This document shows positions 31,118 through 42,925 of a stretch of 64,000 bases of DNA, piece after piece. Below the pieces are notes generated by a model that was not told the origin of the DNA, did no database searches, and worked only from the letters and a program-made list of their open reading frames with translations. Made by a program: the position numbers and the translations under genes. Source of the DNA: Stictocephala bisonia (taxonomy: Eukaryota; Arthropoda; Insecta; Hemiptera; Membracidae); assembly GCA_035578905.1 (NCBI GenBank), contig JAQJVL010000103.1:1240001-1304000 (forward strand), read 5' to 3'. Each line of letters starts with the position of its first letter. Position 1 is the stretch's first letter.

Positions 31118-34100
31118 CTACAAATTAACAACATTTACATAAACAATTTATTTAAGTATTATATTAATAAAAACAATTAATTTTACACTGTAAACAGCCC
31201 ATATATATTTCACAAATGCTATTCCTTATTACTTATAAAAAACAGTTTATAAGATTTGTTGATAAGTATAGTAGTCTGATGCACCTTCTCACATTTAGCG
31301 AAGTGAAAAAAAGATAGGCCAGGGGTAACGACTTCGGGCCATATTTTAAATCTGACAATGCCATTCTTTGCGTTGAGGGGGTCATTTCACTCCTTGAAAA
31401 ACGCCTAAAACACAGCTTTTAACAATTTGGTTTGTAATAATCACAACAATCTGTAATAATATCACAACACTTGAATGTTATTTGACAGGTGAAGACGACA
31501 GCATTTTGACAGCATGTTTTAGCACGCTGGCGGTAAGATTGCTACTTTATGGGTCTGTCGACTTGGCCAAGTTACCATATGACAGTTTGATAAAAGGCCA
31601 CCTTAAACCTGGCACATTATTGCTTTTATTGCAGACATACGAGTATTATAAATAAATAAACTATATAATTTATTAAAGTATATTTTCTTAAATATTGAAA
31701 TTTATAATAATCAATAGATTTTTTTACATTATTCAAGTTATTGTTATAATAAATGGTAATTATTAATTAACACCTCCAACTATTATTATTCATTTCAATA
31801 AGAGGTAAGTTGTGGGTTCCAGTTAAAATTAAGAGTCATTAACTGGAACCCACACCCATACACGTACAATAGTACTGACCCACCTGCCCATCCATACAGT
31901 ACAGTGGTACTGACCCACCCACACATGTACAGTGGTATTGACCCACCCGCCAATCTATACACGTACAGTGGTATTAACCCACCTGCCCATCCATACACGT
32001 ACATTGGTATTGACCCACCCGCCCATCCATACATGTACAGTAGTACTAACGTAAACGTCTAGTTTCAAAAACCTAAGTGAAACTAACTTTAATGGTTTTA
32101 ACAAGAGCAAAAATTAAACAGTTTTTGTTATTAAATCAAATTAATATTAAATTGCATGAATAATTTATTTGGAAGTGTTTATTGAAAATTGGAAATGTCC
32201 TGAATATTATTTACCAATCTTACTTTTCAATATCAACCTCACTGTTAAGGGGAAGGCAGTCGAGTCACAGTCAGTGAAACACTACATCTACCTAAACCCC
32301 TGTCGGAAGCCGTCACAGAGCACGGAAGTGCAGTGTCACATAAGAACGTGAATCTGCTTGAGATGCTGCTACTTGTGTTAGCCTCATAAAATTCGTTAAG
32401 TATTTCTTTCTCTGCTATTTAATTTACCATTACAAATTCCCAATGTAAGAAACACGTTTGTGAATTTAATTTAATTCATGTACAAACACAAAACTTTTGT
32501 TGTTCATTTCATTATAATATTTTTCGACTTCATGGCCAGTGGAATCATTTAGCGGGCAATTACCTATATGTATTTATAAATTAATAAAAATTGATGGGAA
32601 TGTGGCTTGGCATTCATCAGATATAATATGCAGATACAATACAGTTGCACGAGTTGAGGGGGAAAGGGGTCAAGAAATTCTACACTGATTACCTAACAAT
32701 GTATATTGACTGCTTAATTCTATTGCTAATCATCTTGTTTTAAGAGGAAAATATGGAGGAAATTACATTTATCTGTTGGTGAATGCTCCTAAGGCTGTTC
32801 ATTACAAACACAATAGAATAGAACCAAATAAACCAAACTGCAAAAAATGGTTATAAGATAAAGCTAAGTCGTAAGAATTTTAATAAGAATATTTCAATCA
32901 ACTTGTCTAAAAATCTGGCTTGATATACAAGATTTTATATTTAAAAGTACTTTTGAATAATACAAAACTGCAATAAGGAGACAACACATACTAAAACACA
33001 ACTTATAACTAACCATAACTATTAATGGTGAAAAAATTAAGAATTGTTTACTCAAATAGCTCCTCAGCCTTTTTAACCCGATAAGAGTTCCTAAGTCTAT
33101 ACTGAGGATTTAGTAGTCCTAGTTCTACTATTTTTTTTAGAATTAACAATATTAACTTCACCTTCTTCAGAAAATCCTTTACGAGCGCAAAAATATAAAA
33201 CATAAATAATCATATCAGTACAGTAAATTAAACTCATGAATTTTAAAGCAAATTTATGAAAATACATTTTGCACGTCACTAATTCAAACAGCCAGCATTC
33301 AACACGAAAAAAAGACCATCAGCAATCAAGTGTTAACATTGACAAGGGATAGCCTTTAACTAGTACAATTTTCTACAAACCTGATTTTCTTGTTGTCTCG
33401 AGCAGCGTTACCAGCCAGTTCAAGGATTTCTGCCGTAAGATATTCCAAGACTGCTCCTAGGTACACGCCAGATCCAACTCCAACCCTACTCGCATAGTTG
33501 CCTTTTTTCAATTTACTTAACAGTCTGCCAACAGGAAATACTATGCCAGCTTTAGAAGATTTTGTCGTTTTCTTGTTACCTATCAAAACAGGAATTTTAA
33601 AAACGTTAAAAGGCCTCAATTTAATTCCAAATTCTATTTTTCTTAATAATTCATAGCAATTTTTATTCTACAAATACCTAAAAAAATGAACATGCTTTTT
33701 AATTTACCAGTTTATGATTAAATTACCACATTTAATCAATATTGTAACAGTTATTTGTGGAGCTAATTAACAATGCAACGCTGATAATATAACAGCTTAA
33801 TGTAAGCTTGCCTTCCTTTTGTCACAACAGAAGGAACATAACAAATAAACTAGTGAAATAATATAAATTTAACTTGAGGAATCAGCAAAAATTCATTACT
33901 ACCATTATCTTCGATAGGAAAAAAATTACATTGATCTTTAAAGAAGATCTGTTCACTGTTAACATTCTTTCTAATGCATGGTAAAGATCTTCAATCCTGA
34001 AAATGTCTATTTTATTTTTTTCTCTAGTAATGTTAAAGATCCACTTTTTTCCATCCTATCTATGCCAGAGGCATTTTTACTTTGTGTACATACGTTGTAA

Positions 34101-34487
34101 AGGGACAACGGTCCAAACCCATCAAGCAAATTTTTAAGTGGACCTCCCGGGATTTGAACTCGTGACCCTCTGCATAAGAAGCAGATGTGCTAACCACTAG
34201 GCTACCAAGAGGCATAGTTAATTAATTACATCACTTTATTGGTTAATGTTTAATGGTTATTGGTTTGTGTGTGTGTGTGAGAAAAAGTCGAACATTTCCT
34301 AAACTTTCTAGTTGATTTAATTAAACTAAAAATCTAACTAAAACCACACTAGTCCTTTGAAACTAGTCTTAGGCCTATACTATTCTACGGTCATTAAAGA
34401 AATAAAATAAAATAAATAAATAAAATAAATAAGGTGCTCATAAAAAATTATCGTACCTAGTTTAGCTTTACCAGCAACCGGGGCCAT
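30928..34487 (-). CDS. histone H2A.X, three exons, 139 aa
   Basis: Exons 34487-34457, 33579-33381 and 31117-30928 join with correct phases into an H2A protein. The N-terminal tail ([19 protein letters not shown]) is unlike canonical H2A. The histone fold is clear: [20 protein letters not shown], then [20 protein letters not shown] and the acidic patch in TDEELSKLL. The tail ends LSQEY, the SQ-E-hydrophobic motif that defines H2A.X; its serine is phosphorylated at DNA breaks. GNAARDNKK excludes H2A.Z. Introns and a poly(A) signal, without a histone stem-loop, fit a replication-independent variant. The protein acts in nucleosomes and DNA-damage signalling by family knowledge. The core is more diverged than is usual for H2A, but no key residue appears lost. 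Confidence 0.92.
31850..32045 (+). repeat. 36-base minisatellite in H2A.X intron 2
   Basis: About five to six units with a 36-base period built from CCATACACGTACA, TGGTATTGACCCACCC and GCCCAT. One unit is shortened. Related, more decayed units lie at 10715-10817 in the same orientation. Confidence 0.85.
33381..33579 (-). CDS. H2A.X exon 2 (histone fold)
   Basis: Acceptor TTTTGATAG, donor GTTTGTAG. Encodes the alpha-1 and alpha-2 helices of the fold through DNKKI, phase 2. Confidence 0.92.
34040..34214 (-). mobile_element. tRNA-derived SINE
   Basis: On the minus strand the sequence begins TGCCTCTTGGTAGCCTAGTGG, carrying an A-box-like TAGCCTAGTGG. About 35 bases on comes a B-box-like GTTCAAATCCC, then an unrelated body. 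The tRNA-like head cannot fold as a complete functional tRNA from what is visible, and the continuing tail favours a SINE. It lies in H2A.X intron 1. Confidence 0.6.
34457..34487 (-). CDS. H2A.X exon 1
   Basis: Thirty-one coding bases from ATG ([10 protein letters not shown]) to the donor GTACGA, phase 1. Too short to stand alone; supported by the phase fit with exon 2 and the expected N-terminal tail position. Confidence 0.8.
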
Positions 34488-34693
34488 TATAAATAGTTTT
34501 AAATATTACTTTTGCAAAGACAACATTTATATTTATAATGCTTTATCATTCAATAAAAACCCGAAAACACAAAATATTGGAATGATTCATTAGTTTTTAT
34601 ACTAATGAATATTAGACATTATAAAATAGTTAACAGACTACAGAGCGATCTCTTCCCTCCAAGTGACCTGTCCCGACCAGTCCGAGTTCACGG

Positions 34694-34721
34694 ATTGGAT
34701 TGTGTAGGAAACGGCGGGAAA
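34694..34721 (-). promoter_or_regulatory. CCAAT box and E2F-like site upstream of H2A.X
   Basis: CCAAT on the minus strand (34698-34694) and GGCGGGAAA on the plus strand (34713-34721) lie about 207-234 bases upstream of the ATG. Both are common in S-phase and histone-variant promoters. Function is inferred from motif and position. Confidence 0.5.
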
Positions 34722-34770
34722 TTATTATATGGACATTTTTGACAGTAATAAAACAGCTGTAAGCAAATGT

Positions 34771-34979
34771 TGTTGAGATTCAGTATTATCTCTGTGTTCA
34801 TTTTCAATAATTCTTTCTCTCAGCTGTTTTTAGTTCAACAAATATCTAAAATGTTTTTGTTGTTCTGTTCGAGTTATAATATTCTGATGTAATGTAAACA
34901 GTGACTTGACTTACATGTATTAAATTCATTTTGTGTTAACATGCAGTATGCTTACTGTTCTTTATACCATATTTTAACA
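34771..34979 (+). repeat. 5' LTR of Copia element
   Basis: Differs from the 3' LTR in about three bases: C/T near the start, G/T in CTCAGCTG versus CTCATCTG, and T/A in CTTACTG versus CTTACAG. Its left edge is 284 bases upstream of the H2A.X ATG. Confidence 0.93.
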
Positions 34980-34991
34980 TGGTAGCAGAGC
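34980..34991 (+). promoter_or_regulatory. primer-binding site
   Basis: TGGTAGCAGAGC directly follows the 5' LTR and is complementary to the 3' end expected of initiator methionine tRNA, the usual primer for this type. Confidence 0.75.
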
Positions 34992-35066
34992 ATTGGTTAC
35001 GTAAGTGCAATTTCTTTTTGTAAACTAATAGGCCAGTACTGGAAAAGGTAGGCTAGGCTAACGAAG

Positions 35067-38000
35067 ATGGAGTTTGCAAAAGTACAAATAGGACTTCTGA
35101 ATGGTAAGGAGAACTGGGCAACATGGAAATTTAAAATAAGTATCTTGTTGAGGAGTCAGCCTGGTGTGATGGACATTGTGGAGGGAAATCTGCAAAAACC
35201 TACGCCAACGGCAGATGGAGCTTCAGCACAAGAGGTAACCAAGTATACCTTGGACTTGGAAAAGTTCATGAAGGCTGATAGTACAGCCATGATACTTATT
35301 ACAAGCAATCTGTCAGATACAACACTTGAGAAAGTGATGCGTTTCTCAACAGCAAGAGATGTGTGGCTAGAGTTGCACAGGTTGTTTGACGGAGTATCTG
35401 AAGACAAGGCCTATGACATATGTCTAGAGTTTTTCAGCTTCAATAGGGATCCAAACCAAGATATTTCTAGTAATCTTTCAAAGCTTAAGAACTTGTGGAA
35501 TGAGTTGAAGCTAGAAATATCAAAGGATAAAGACAACAAATTTGTTCTACCTGATTTGTTTTTGATCTGTAAAATTTTGGGAATGTTACCAGATGATTAT
35601 TTTGCTTTTAAATCAAGCTGGTTATTAATGGCAAAATCTGATCGGACCGTTGATAACCTGACTACGCAACTGTGTGCGTATGAAAAAGCGTTGGAAAGGA
35701 ATAATCATAATAAAGAATGTCAAGAAGCTTTGTTTGTCAAATCAGACGGTAAGACTAAAAGTCAAGTGAAAGTAAAACCTAGCTCGATAGCAAAACAATT
35801 TAACAAGAACATTTTTTGTCATTATTGTCACAAAGATGGGCACAAAGTAAAAAAGTGCGCCAAGTGGAAAGCAGACGGTAGACCGCCAAAACCGTCAACT
35901 TCAGAAACTACTCCTGAAAATAGTAGGCCTAAAGCTAATTCAAATATGACACTCATGTCAATTGATGTAATGATGTCTGAAGACGACTATGACTGCTGGT
36001 ATGTTGACAATGGTGCAACAAATCATGTAACATTTAGGCAAGATTTGTTTCAGACGTTTCAGCTGTTTGTTGCTAAGGAAACAGTAATGACCGCCAACGG
36101 AGATTCTATAAAAGCCTTAGGAAAAGGTTCTATTGAACTGGACGTCGAAGTGAATGGAAGTCGGGACAGGATAACACTAGAAGATGTGTGGTACGTACCT
36201 CATATAAGGAAAAACCTGTTTTCAGTACTCGCTTCACAAGATAAGCATTTACAGAGTGCGTTTGTATCCAAAACTGAAACTTGTCAACTGCAGGTAAATG
36301 AGAAAGTGGTGCTAGTCGGGTCTCGAAGCAGACGAGGTGGCTTATATAAGCTGAATGTACGAAATATAAAACCTGATAGGCCTAAACAAGCTAATCTTTT
36401 AACGAACAGTGAAAACCTTCTTCAGATCTACCACGAGCGGATGGGGCATCAGAACAAGAAACATGTAAAAGCCATAGTTGAGAGGGAACTGGGATTAAAA
36501 CTGACAATGAATAGGCCTAGTGAGTTGTGTGAAGGTTGCGTATATGGAAAGTCACAGGTTGAAGTTTGGCACAAGAGAACGAGCCAAAGCCCCTGGGGAG
36601 CGAATTCATACAGACGTGTGCGGACCGTTTCAAAATTCAATGTAAGGTTACAAATATTTTGTCTTGTTCAAGGATGACTATTCCAAATACCGTAGTGTAT
36701 TTTTCTTGAAGGAAAAATCAGAGGTCGCAGAAAAACTTAAGTTATTTCTGGCATCAGCTAAGACAACTGGACACATTATCAAAGAAATTTTGAGCGATAA
36801 TGGTGGCGAGTTTAATAACAGCATAGTCCGAAATATTCTACAAAAGGAAGGGATCAGACACACTCTAACGATGCCTTACACACCGGAGCAGAACGGTTGC
36901 AGTGAGAGAGAAAATAGGACCATCATAGAGACAGCAAGAGCCATGATGCACTCGCATGAATCACTTCCATAAGGCCTATGGGCGGAACTGATCAACTGTG
37001 CTGCTTACATACTCAACCGCACGGGTCCTTCTAGTGAAAATGAGAAATCCCCATATGAATTATGGATATGCCGGAAACCAAGTATAAAGCACCTAAGGAT
37101 AGTTGGAAGCACTTGTTATCCACATGTACCTAAACAAAGAAGAAAGAAAATGCAGAAGAAGGCACAGAAGGGAATCCTTGTAGGCTACGATGAATGTGGC
37201 TATCGGATCTGGATACAAGAAAATAACGTAATGGTAAGATCAAGGGATGTTGTTTTTAACGAAGAACCCTTATTGGTCAAACACAGAGAGATTCAAATCC
37301 CTTTGCCTAGTGAAAGGTGTCAAGAACATGAACTTCCAGAAACAAACGACGATGGAAATCAGGAAACAGCTCAAGAATCGGAGGAAAATGATGACGAGGA
37401 GGAAGAAATCAACGTACCTGAGAGTTCAAATGATTACAGTCTACGAAATAGATCTACAATCACCGCACCTAAGAGATTTGACGACTACGTTATGTCTGCA
37501 GTTATGAACATGCAAGAATTGAAAGAGCCTGAATCATTCAAAGAAGCCATACAAAGTGACAACTCTTCCTACTGGAAACAAGCTATGGAAAGCGAGATGA
37601 AGTCACACTCAGAAAACCAAACATGGACTCTGGAGAAACTACCTGTTGGGAAGAAATGTATAACATGCAAGTGGCTATACAAAGTCAAAACTAACCCTGA
37701 TGGATCGGTTGACAGACTCAAAACGAGATTGGTAGTGAGAGGTTTCTCACAGAAAAAAGGAGTGGACTACAACCAGACTTTCAGCCGAGTAGCAAGACTG
37801 AGTACAATCAGATCACTTTTGAGTGTTGCAGCTGTCGAAAAGATGACGCTAACACAATTTGATGTTTCAACAGCCTTCCTCTACGGTCAAGTAGATGAAG
37901 TAATCTACATGACACAGCCAGACGGGTTCAATGATGGTACAGATCGTGTATGCAGGCTAAACAAGAGTCTCTACGGTTTGAAACAGGCGCCTCGCTGTTG

Positions 38001-39054
38001 GTGTAACAGATTTAACAGCTTTATGAATCGTCAAGGATTCAAGAATACTGATGCTGATCCGTGTCTATTCATAAAACGGGAAGATGAGAAGAAACTACTC
38101 GTGGCACTTTATATAGACGATGGACTTATAGCGTCAAACAATTCAGCAATGCAGCAAGAATTTATGGACCGCTTGACGAAGGAATTCAAAATCACTTCTA
38201 AACCTGCATCTTACTATTTGGGATTGGAAATAAAAAAGAAACTGGACGGGAACATAAAAGTGTCTCAATCAGCGTACACGAGGAATGTACTGGAAAGGTT
38301 TAACATGATAGACTGTAAACCAGCTCCCACACCAATTGTGAAAGAAAATAAATCAGAGCAAGTAGGGAAAGTGAAAAGTTCAAAAGAAATGTTTTCTTAC
38401 AGGGAAGCTGTGGGTGCACTCATGTACTTAATGACTACAACCAGACCAGGCATAGCATTTGCTGTTAGTAAAGCATCCCGCGTTCTTGATAACCCTACCG
38501 AAGATGACTTTGTAAAAGTAAAACGGATTCTAAGATACCTTAAAGGTACTGCTGACTATGGAATTGAGTACAAATCAAGAGAAAATTGCCATCTTCTAGA
38601 ATGCTTTAGCGATGCTGACCATGCTGGAGATTCAACAACTGGCCACTCTACAACTGGTGTTGTGTGTAATTTTGGAGGAGGAGCAATCACCTGGATAAGT
38701 CAGAAGCAATCAAGCGTAGCGATTTCAAGCACTGAAGCTGAAATCGTTGCAGCAAGTGAAGCTTGTCGAGAAATCGTATGGCTTAAAAGACTTTTTGAAG
38801 AGATAACAGTGTTGAAAGGAGTACCAGTCCTTAAGATTGACAATGAAGCTACAACAAGGTTGGCTGAAAACCCTGAGAATCATAGAAGAACCAAGCACAT
38901 CCAGACAAGGCATTTCTTCATACGGGAGCTTGTGGCAGAAGGACAAATCAAAGTCAAACATGTTCCAGCTGAGTTCCAATTGGCAGACTGCATGACCAAG
39001 CCTCTTCATAAACCAAGACTAGTGACATTGTGGGAAGCTATGGGACTTAAATAA
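35067..39054 (+). pseudogene. Copia gag-pol, one frameshift and two stops
   Basis: Gag (from 35067) is followed by a zinc knuckle CHYCHKDGHKVKKC (near 35818), a protease with WYVDNGATNH, the pre-integrase HERMGHQNKKH and CEGCVYGK. Near 36550-36556 the homology moves one frame (HRLKFGTRERAKAPGE) and continues through the integrase triad: HTDVCGP, LSDNGGEF and the Glu of GCSERENRT. In-frame TAA stops interrupt it at about 36642 and 36970-36972. The last open frame (37150-39054) encodes reverse transcriptase with YIDDGLIAS and RNase H (FSDADHAGD, SSTEAEIVAA). The protease reads DNG rather than the usual DSG or DTG. The element cannot make a complete polyprotein as it stands. Confidence 0.92.
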
Positions 39055-39075
39055 GTAAACTTTAAATTCTTAAAA

Positions 39076-39086
39076 ATGAGGGAAAG
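39076..39086 (+). promoter_or_regulatory. polypurine tract
   Basis: A purine-rich run ending GAGGGAAAG immediately before the 3' LTR, in the position required for plus-strand priming. Confidence 0.75.
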
Positions 39087-39295
39087 TGTTGAGATTCAGT
39101 ATTATCTCTGTGTTCATTTTTAATAATTCTTTCTCTCATCTGTTTTTAGTTCAACAAATATCTAAAATGTTTTTGTTGTTCTGTTCGAGTTATAATATTC
39201 TGATGTAATGTAAACAGTGACTTGACTTACATGTATTAAATTCATTTTGTGTTAACATGCAGTATGCTTACAGTTCTTTATACCATATTTTAACA
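39087..39295 (+). repeat. 3' LTR of Copia element
   Basis: Same 209-base sequence as the 5' LTR with about three substitutions. Preceded by the purine tract and followed by the target duplication AATGT. Confidence 0.93.
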
Positions 39296-39713
39296 AATGT
39301 TGCCAACAAACAAATATAAATAAATACCCAAATGTAAGTATAAGCACTACAGCAACGCTCATGCAATCTATGCGCACAAAGGACATACATATATGTAGTC
39401 TAGTAGTTGTTAAAACATACTTTGATGATCATAAAATGTTAAGCGATTCACAATTTGGTTTCAGGAAGAATAGATCCACAATAGACGCAATTGAAAATAT
39501 GTTAAAAGTTATATATAACGTTTTTGTAAACAAGGGACTTGCTCATGGCACTTTTTGTGATCTGAGTAAGGCATTTGACTGTGTTTAACATGAATTACTT
39601 TTAAATAAATTGTAATATTATGGTATTAAAAACTCAAGCTTACAACTCATGAAGTCATATTTAATTAAGAGACAGCAGGTTGTTTCTGTTGGAACAAACA
39701 TGTCTGGTAAGTA

Positions 39714-40206
39714 ACAGGTTACGTACCTTATCGTCCTCAATTCCTGTATAGTAGTAACATAGACCTTCTATTATACCTATAGATTATACCTATAGGTATA
39801 ATAGAAGGTCTATGGTAGTAATAAAGTTTATTATAGTTTCAACTATCAAGTAGTCGTTTTCAAAACATCACGAACGTTAAATCTTCATCTAAATTGATAT
39901 CGTCAAAGGATAAATATTAACATAAAACACATTTAGCAACATTTAAACACGATTGTACTGTACACAGAAAACATTGTCAGTGAGTTCAGTGACGAGTACC
40001 GGCTGGTAAACAATGTTTTCTATTTTCAGTACAATCGTGTTTAAATGTTGCTAAATGTGTTTTATGTTAATATTTATCCTTTGACGACATCAATTTAGAT
40101 GAAGATTTAACGTTCGTGATGTTTTGAAAATGACTACTTGATAGTTGAAACTATAGTAAACTTTATTACTATACAGGAATTGAGGACGATAAGGTACGTA
40201 ACCTGT
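39714..40206. mobile_element. large palindromic MITE within the LINE remnant
   Basis: Arms of over 200 bases begin ACAGGTTACGTACCTTATCG and end in the reverse complement, with TA flanks (39712-39713 and 40207-40208). TA target use suggests a Tc1/mariner relative. The left arm is itself interrupted by a 57-base mini-palindrome that the right arm lacks. Confidence 0.82.
39758..39814. mobile_element. mini-palindrome family P, copy 3 (57 bp), nested
   Basis: Arms of 24 bases starting CATAGACCTTCTATTATA with a 9-base centre, flanked by the 7-base repeat GTAGTAA (39751-39757 and 39815-39821). It lies in the left arm of the larger MITE. The right arm (about 40160-40175) has no such insertion and shows the approximate empty site. 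Confidence 0.85.
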
Positions 40207-41790
40207 TATTTCAAGTGCCAATTCCAGAAGGCTAATCATGAATAAAATGTCTAGTAAGGCTAAAGTAAAAATAGGTGTCCTCAGGGTTCAGAGCTCGGTC
40301 CATTTCTATTTCTAATTATGAACAATGACCTTCCAGCTAATATAGTTTCCCAAGTAGTGTTATATGCTGATTATACAACTTTCCTAAATTGTAACAATGA
40401 CATAAAAAGTTTAGAGACTGTAGTATATAACACAATGAAAAAAGCTTTTGAATGGTTTAGGGCTAATGGGTTTCTGCTTAATGAGGACAAAACTCAAACA
40501 TTACAATTTAATCTAAAAGATAGGGGTACTGTAATGCCAAGCATTTCAACTAGTTTTAAGTTTGTATGCGTCTACATCGACAGTAAACTAACATAGGAAC
40601 AGCATATAAGATATATTAGTAGTAAGTTATCTATAGTTATTTATTTGTTAAAAAGTCTGAAGGATTGCGTGCCTGATAATTTTGTTCGGTCATCATACTT
40701 TGCATTCTTCCGGATTATTATTATGTATTGTATAATAGTGTGGGGTAACTCTTGTCATGTACGTAATATCTTATTGCTACAGGAAAGGGCTGTTAGAGTA
40801 ATATCTGGTTCTTCCTATAAGGAACACTGTAAACCTTTGTTTGTTCAGCTCAGAATACTAACTGAAATTAATCTTTACATATATTCTGTTTTACTATACA
40901 CTAAAAATAAATTGGACAAATTTCAACTTCCGAGCAGGAACAATGTACATACATACAATACTAGGTTCAGTAGTCATATTTACATTCCTTGTCACCTTTT
41001 GTCTAAGTCTTCAAACAGTTATGATATAATCGGTCATAAACTTTTTTTATTAAATTGCCATTTGGTCTCCAAAGTCTACCAATAAATACTTTTAAGAGTA
41101 AAATACATGACTGGTTAACTAAAAATCCATTTTATGATCTTAGTGAGTTTTTTGATACTAATATTAATGTACTGTAGGCTAATACATTTTGTTTTGTGTA
41201 TATATATTTTTCAAGTTTTGTGTTGTTTATAATATTTTGTTGCACTCTATTGTACCAAATGTAGGTATATTTAGTTCAATAGTAATTACATCAATGAATC
41301 ACTATGTAATTCAATAGCAATTACACAAATATTGTGTGACATTCAATATTAATGTCACAATTTTGTTGTTGGATTAAAATTTGTATAGTGGACTTTGTAT
41401 GAAATTACTGAATATAGCCTTATTTTCATACTACTAATATTAATGTAGGGTGGATATTATGTGTATATATATTACTATAAAAGTTTAGAATTCAGAATAG
41501 TTGTCATAGTAAAATATTGTGTGTGTACATAACTTAATGGATGATTTTTGTATGTCTATAAAAATGTATAATTATCAAATCAAAACGCTGTATTTTGTTA
41601 ATTACGAATCATTTTTGCAATTTTTGTTTGTATGTTTCATATTTGTATAGCTTAGCAGGCTTTATATGGAACCTTAAATGTAATTATTAATCTAGTATAG
41701 TGTAAAATATTAATAATTTTAGTATACATTTTTGACGTTGACTAATGCTATGTAAGGCCTTCCGACAATAAAATTTTATTTATTTATTTC

Positions 41791-42744
41791 TACAGTTTTA
41801 TAAAGGTTAACTTAACATAAAATCTAAACTTGTGTCTTATGGAGTGATGGTTATACTATATGGATGCAGTTTTTTGTAGTCTATTTAGGCAAGTGACATT
41901 TTTACCTTATTCTACAAACGGTGCTATTAAACAACTGTCCAAACTCATTAAACAAATTTTTAGTTTTGTCAATATGTTGAAAATTATGTACACATACAGC
42001 AGTGCCCTTGATAAAAATATACACATACAATAGATATATCATATGCTGTAATAGGAATATTTGGTTATTTAGTGAGGTCTGCTACCGTAGCAGGTTTACA
42101 CTGCGGTATTATAAATGATTTTATAATATACAAGTAGATATCCCATCCAATGTTAAATTTCGAGTTTTAAAATATAAGATTTAGCTAAATTATTGATCTT
42201 TAAGATAGCTTAGATTATTACGACAACATACAAATTTCAAAATATTAATTTTAGCCAGCTTTAATATCATTTTATGAAATGTACCATCGAAATTGCAAAA
42301 TTTATATAAAATGTCATACCGAATAAGAAAAAAATATACAATATTATTTTATTAATACAATTATACTTTTGGTTGGACAAAAATATGGGCTAGGCCCATA
42401 AAGGAGAAAACTTACAAACATTTTTGCTTTCGCCTTTGCAAAAATTCACGCAAATCTCAAGTTCACTCCATCATAAATTAACATCTTAAGCCTAAAAAAG
42501 GTCCGCGGTATGACTTTGTTACAGGTAAATTACTGAAAGAACTAGGGAGTAATATTCTTTATTTTCCTATTCAACACCATATTGCGCATAACACATACAG
42601 CTCAATTTAAAATATCTCAGCTAACTGTCATGCCGAAACCGGGGAAGCCTCCCAACCAAAGTACGCCATACAGACTTATAAGTTTACTGTGAGTCATTTG
42701 ACAATTGCTTAACAAACTTTTTCTCAAAAAAAAACGAATGAAGG
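41791..42744. other. intergenic, nothing recognised
   Basis: AT-rich sequence after the LINE 3' end. No supported feature. Confidence 0.4.
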
Positions 42745-42925
42745 ATACTTAGCCGCCAGTTTGGATTTAGATCAAACCGTAATACAATAGACCAAGTCCA
42801 GAGCGTGATTGAACCGTTACGTTAGTGCTTGATTAAAAAATAAACATTACTATTTATCTGCCTTTTTATATGTCAGCCAGGCATTTGACAAAGTGTGGCA
42901 TACTGATTTGTTAATTATTCACTAT
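42745..42925 (+). pseudogene. reverse-transcriptase fragment of a LINE
   Basis: Translating in shifting frames gives RQFGFRSNRNTID and AFDKVWHTDLL, the same RT segment as in the other LINEs here. It has stops and frameshifts, and nothing recognisable on either side. Confidence 0.6.

Larger units (their letters stand above)
34771..39295 (+). mobile_element. Copia-type LTR retrotransposon
   Basis: Two 209-base LTRs (34771-34979, 39087-39295) beginning TGTTGAG and ending TAACA, flanked by the 5-base duplication AATGT (34766-34770, 39296-39300). A primer-binding site, gag-pol and polypurine tract lie in the right order. The LTRs differ at about three positions, so insertion was recent. The gag-pol frame is nevertheless broken three times. 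Integrase precedes reverse transcriptase, the Copia order. Confidence 0.95.
39390..41790 (+). pseudogene. Jockey/CR1-like LINE remnant, interrupted
   Basis: Reverse-transcriptase pieces run DSQFGFRKNRSTIDAIENM, CDLSKAFDC (to 39587), a foldback insertion at 39714-40206, then MNNDLPANIVSQVVLYAD, where the catalytic YADD reads YADY. RAVRVISGSSYKEHCK follows in the thumb/C-terminal part, with stops at about 40594 and elsewhere. The 3' end near 41788 carries AATAAAATTTTATTTATTTATTT. The 5' half is missing. Confidence 0.8.

Noticed and set aside
31795..32034. Repeated [16 protein letters not shown] open frame
   Set aside because: It is the reverse-strand reading of the 36-base minisatellite; no start context, splice support or conservation.
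34150..34214. Possible tRNA gene
   Set aside because: A- and B-box-like segments exist, but no full acceptor stem is visible and an unrelated body follows, so a tRNA-derived SINE fits better.
30928..34487. H2A.Z / H2A.V instead of H2A.X
   Set aside because: The fold has GNAARDNKK and lacks the H2A.Z loop and docking signature; an SQ tail alone would not decide, but the core does.
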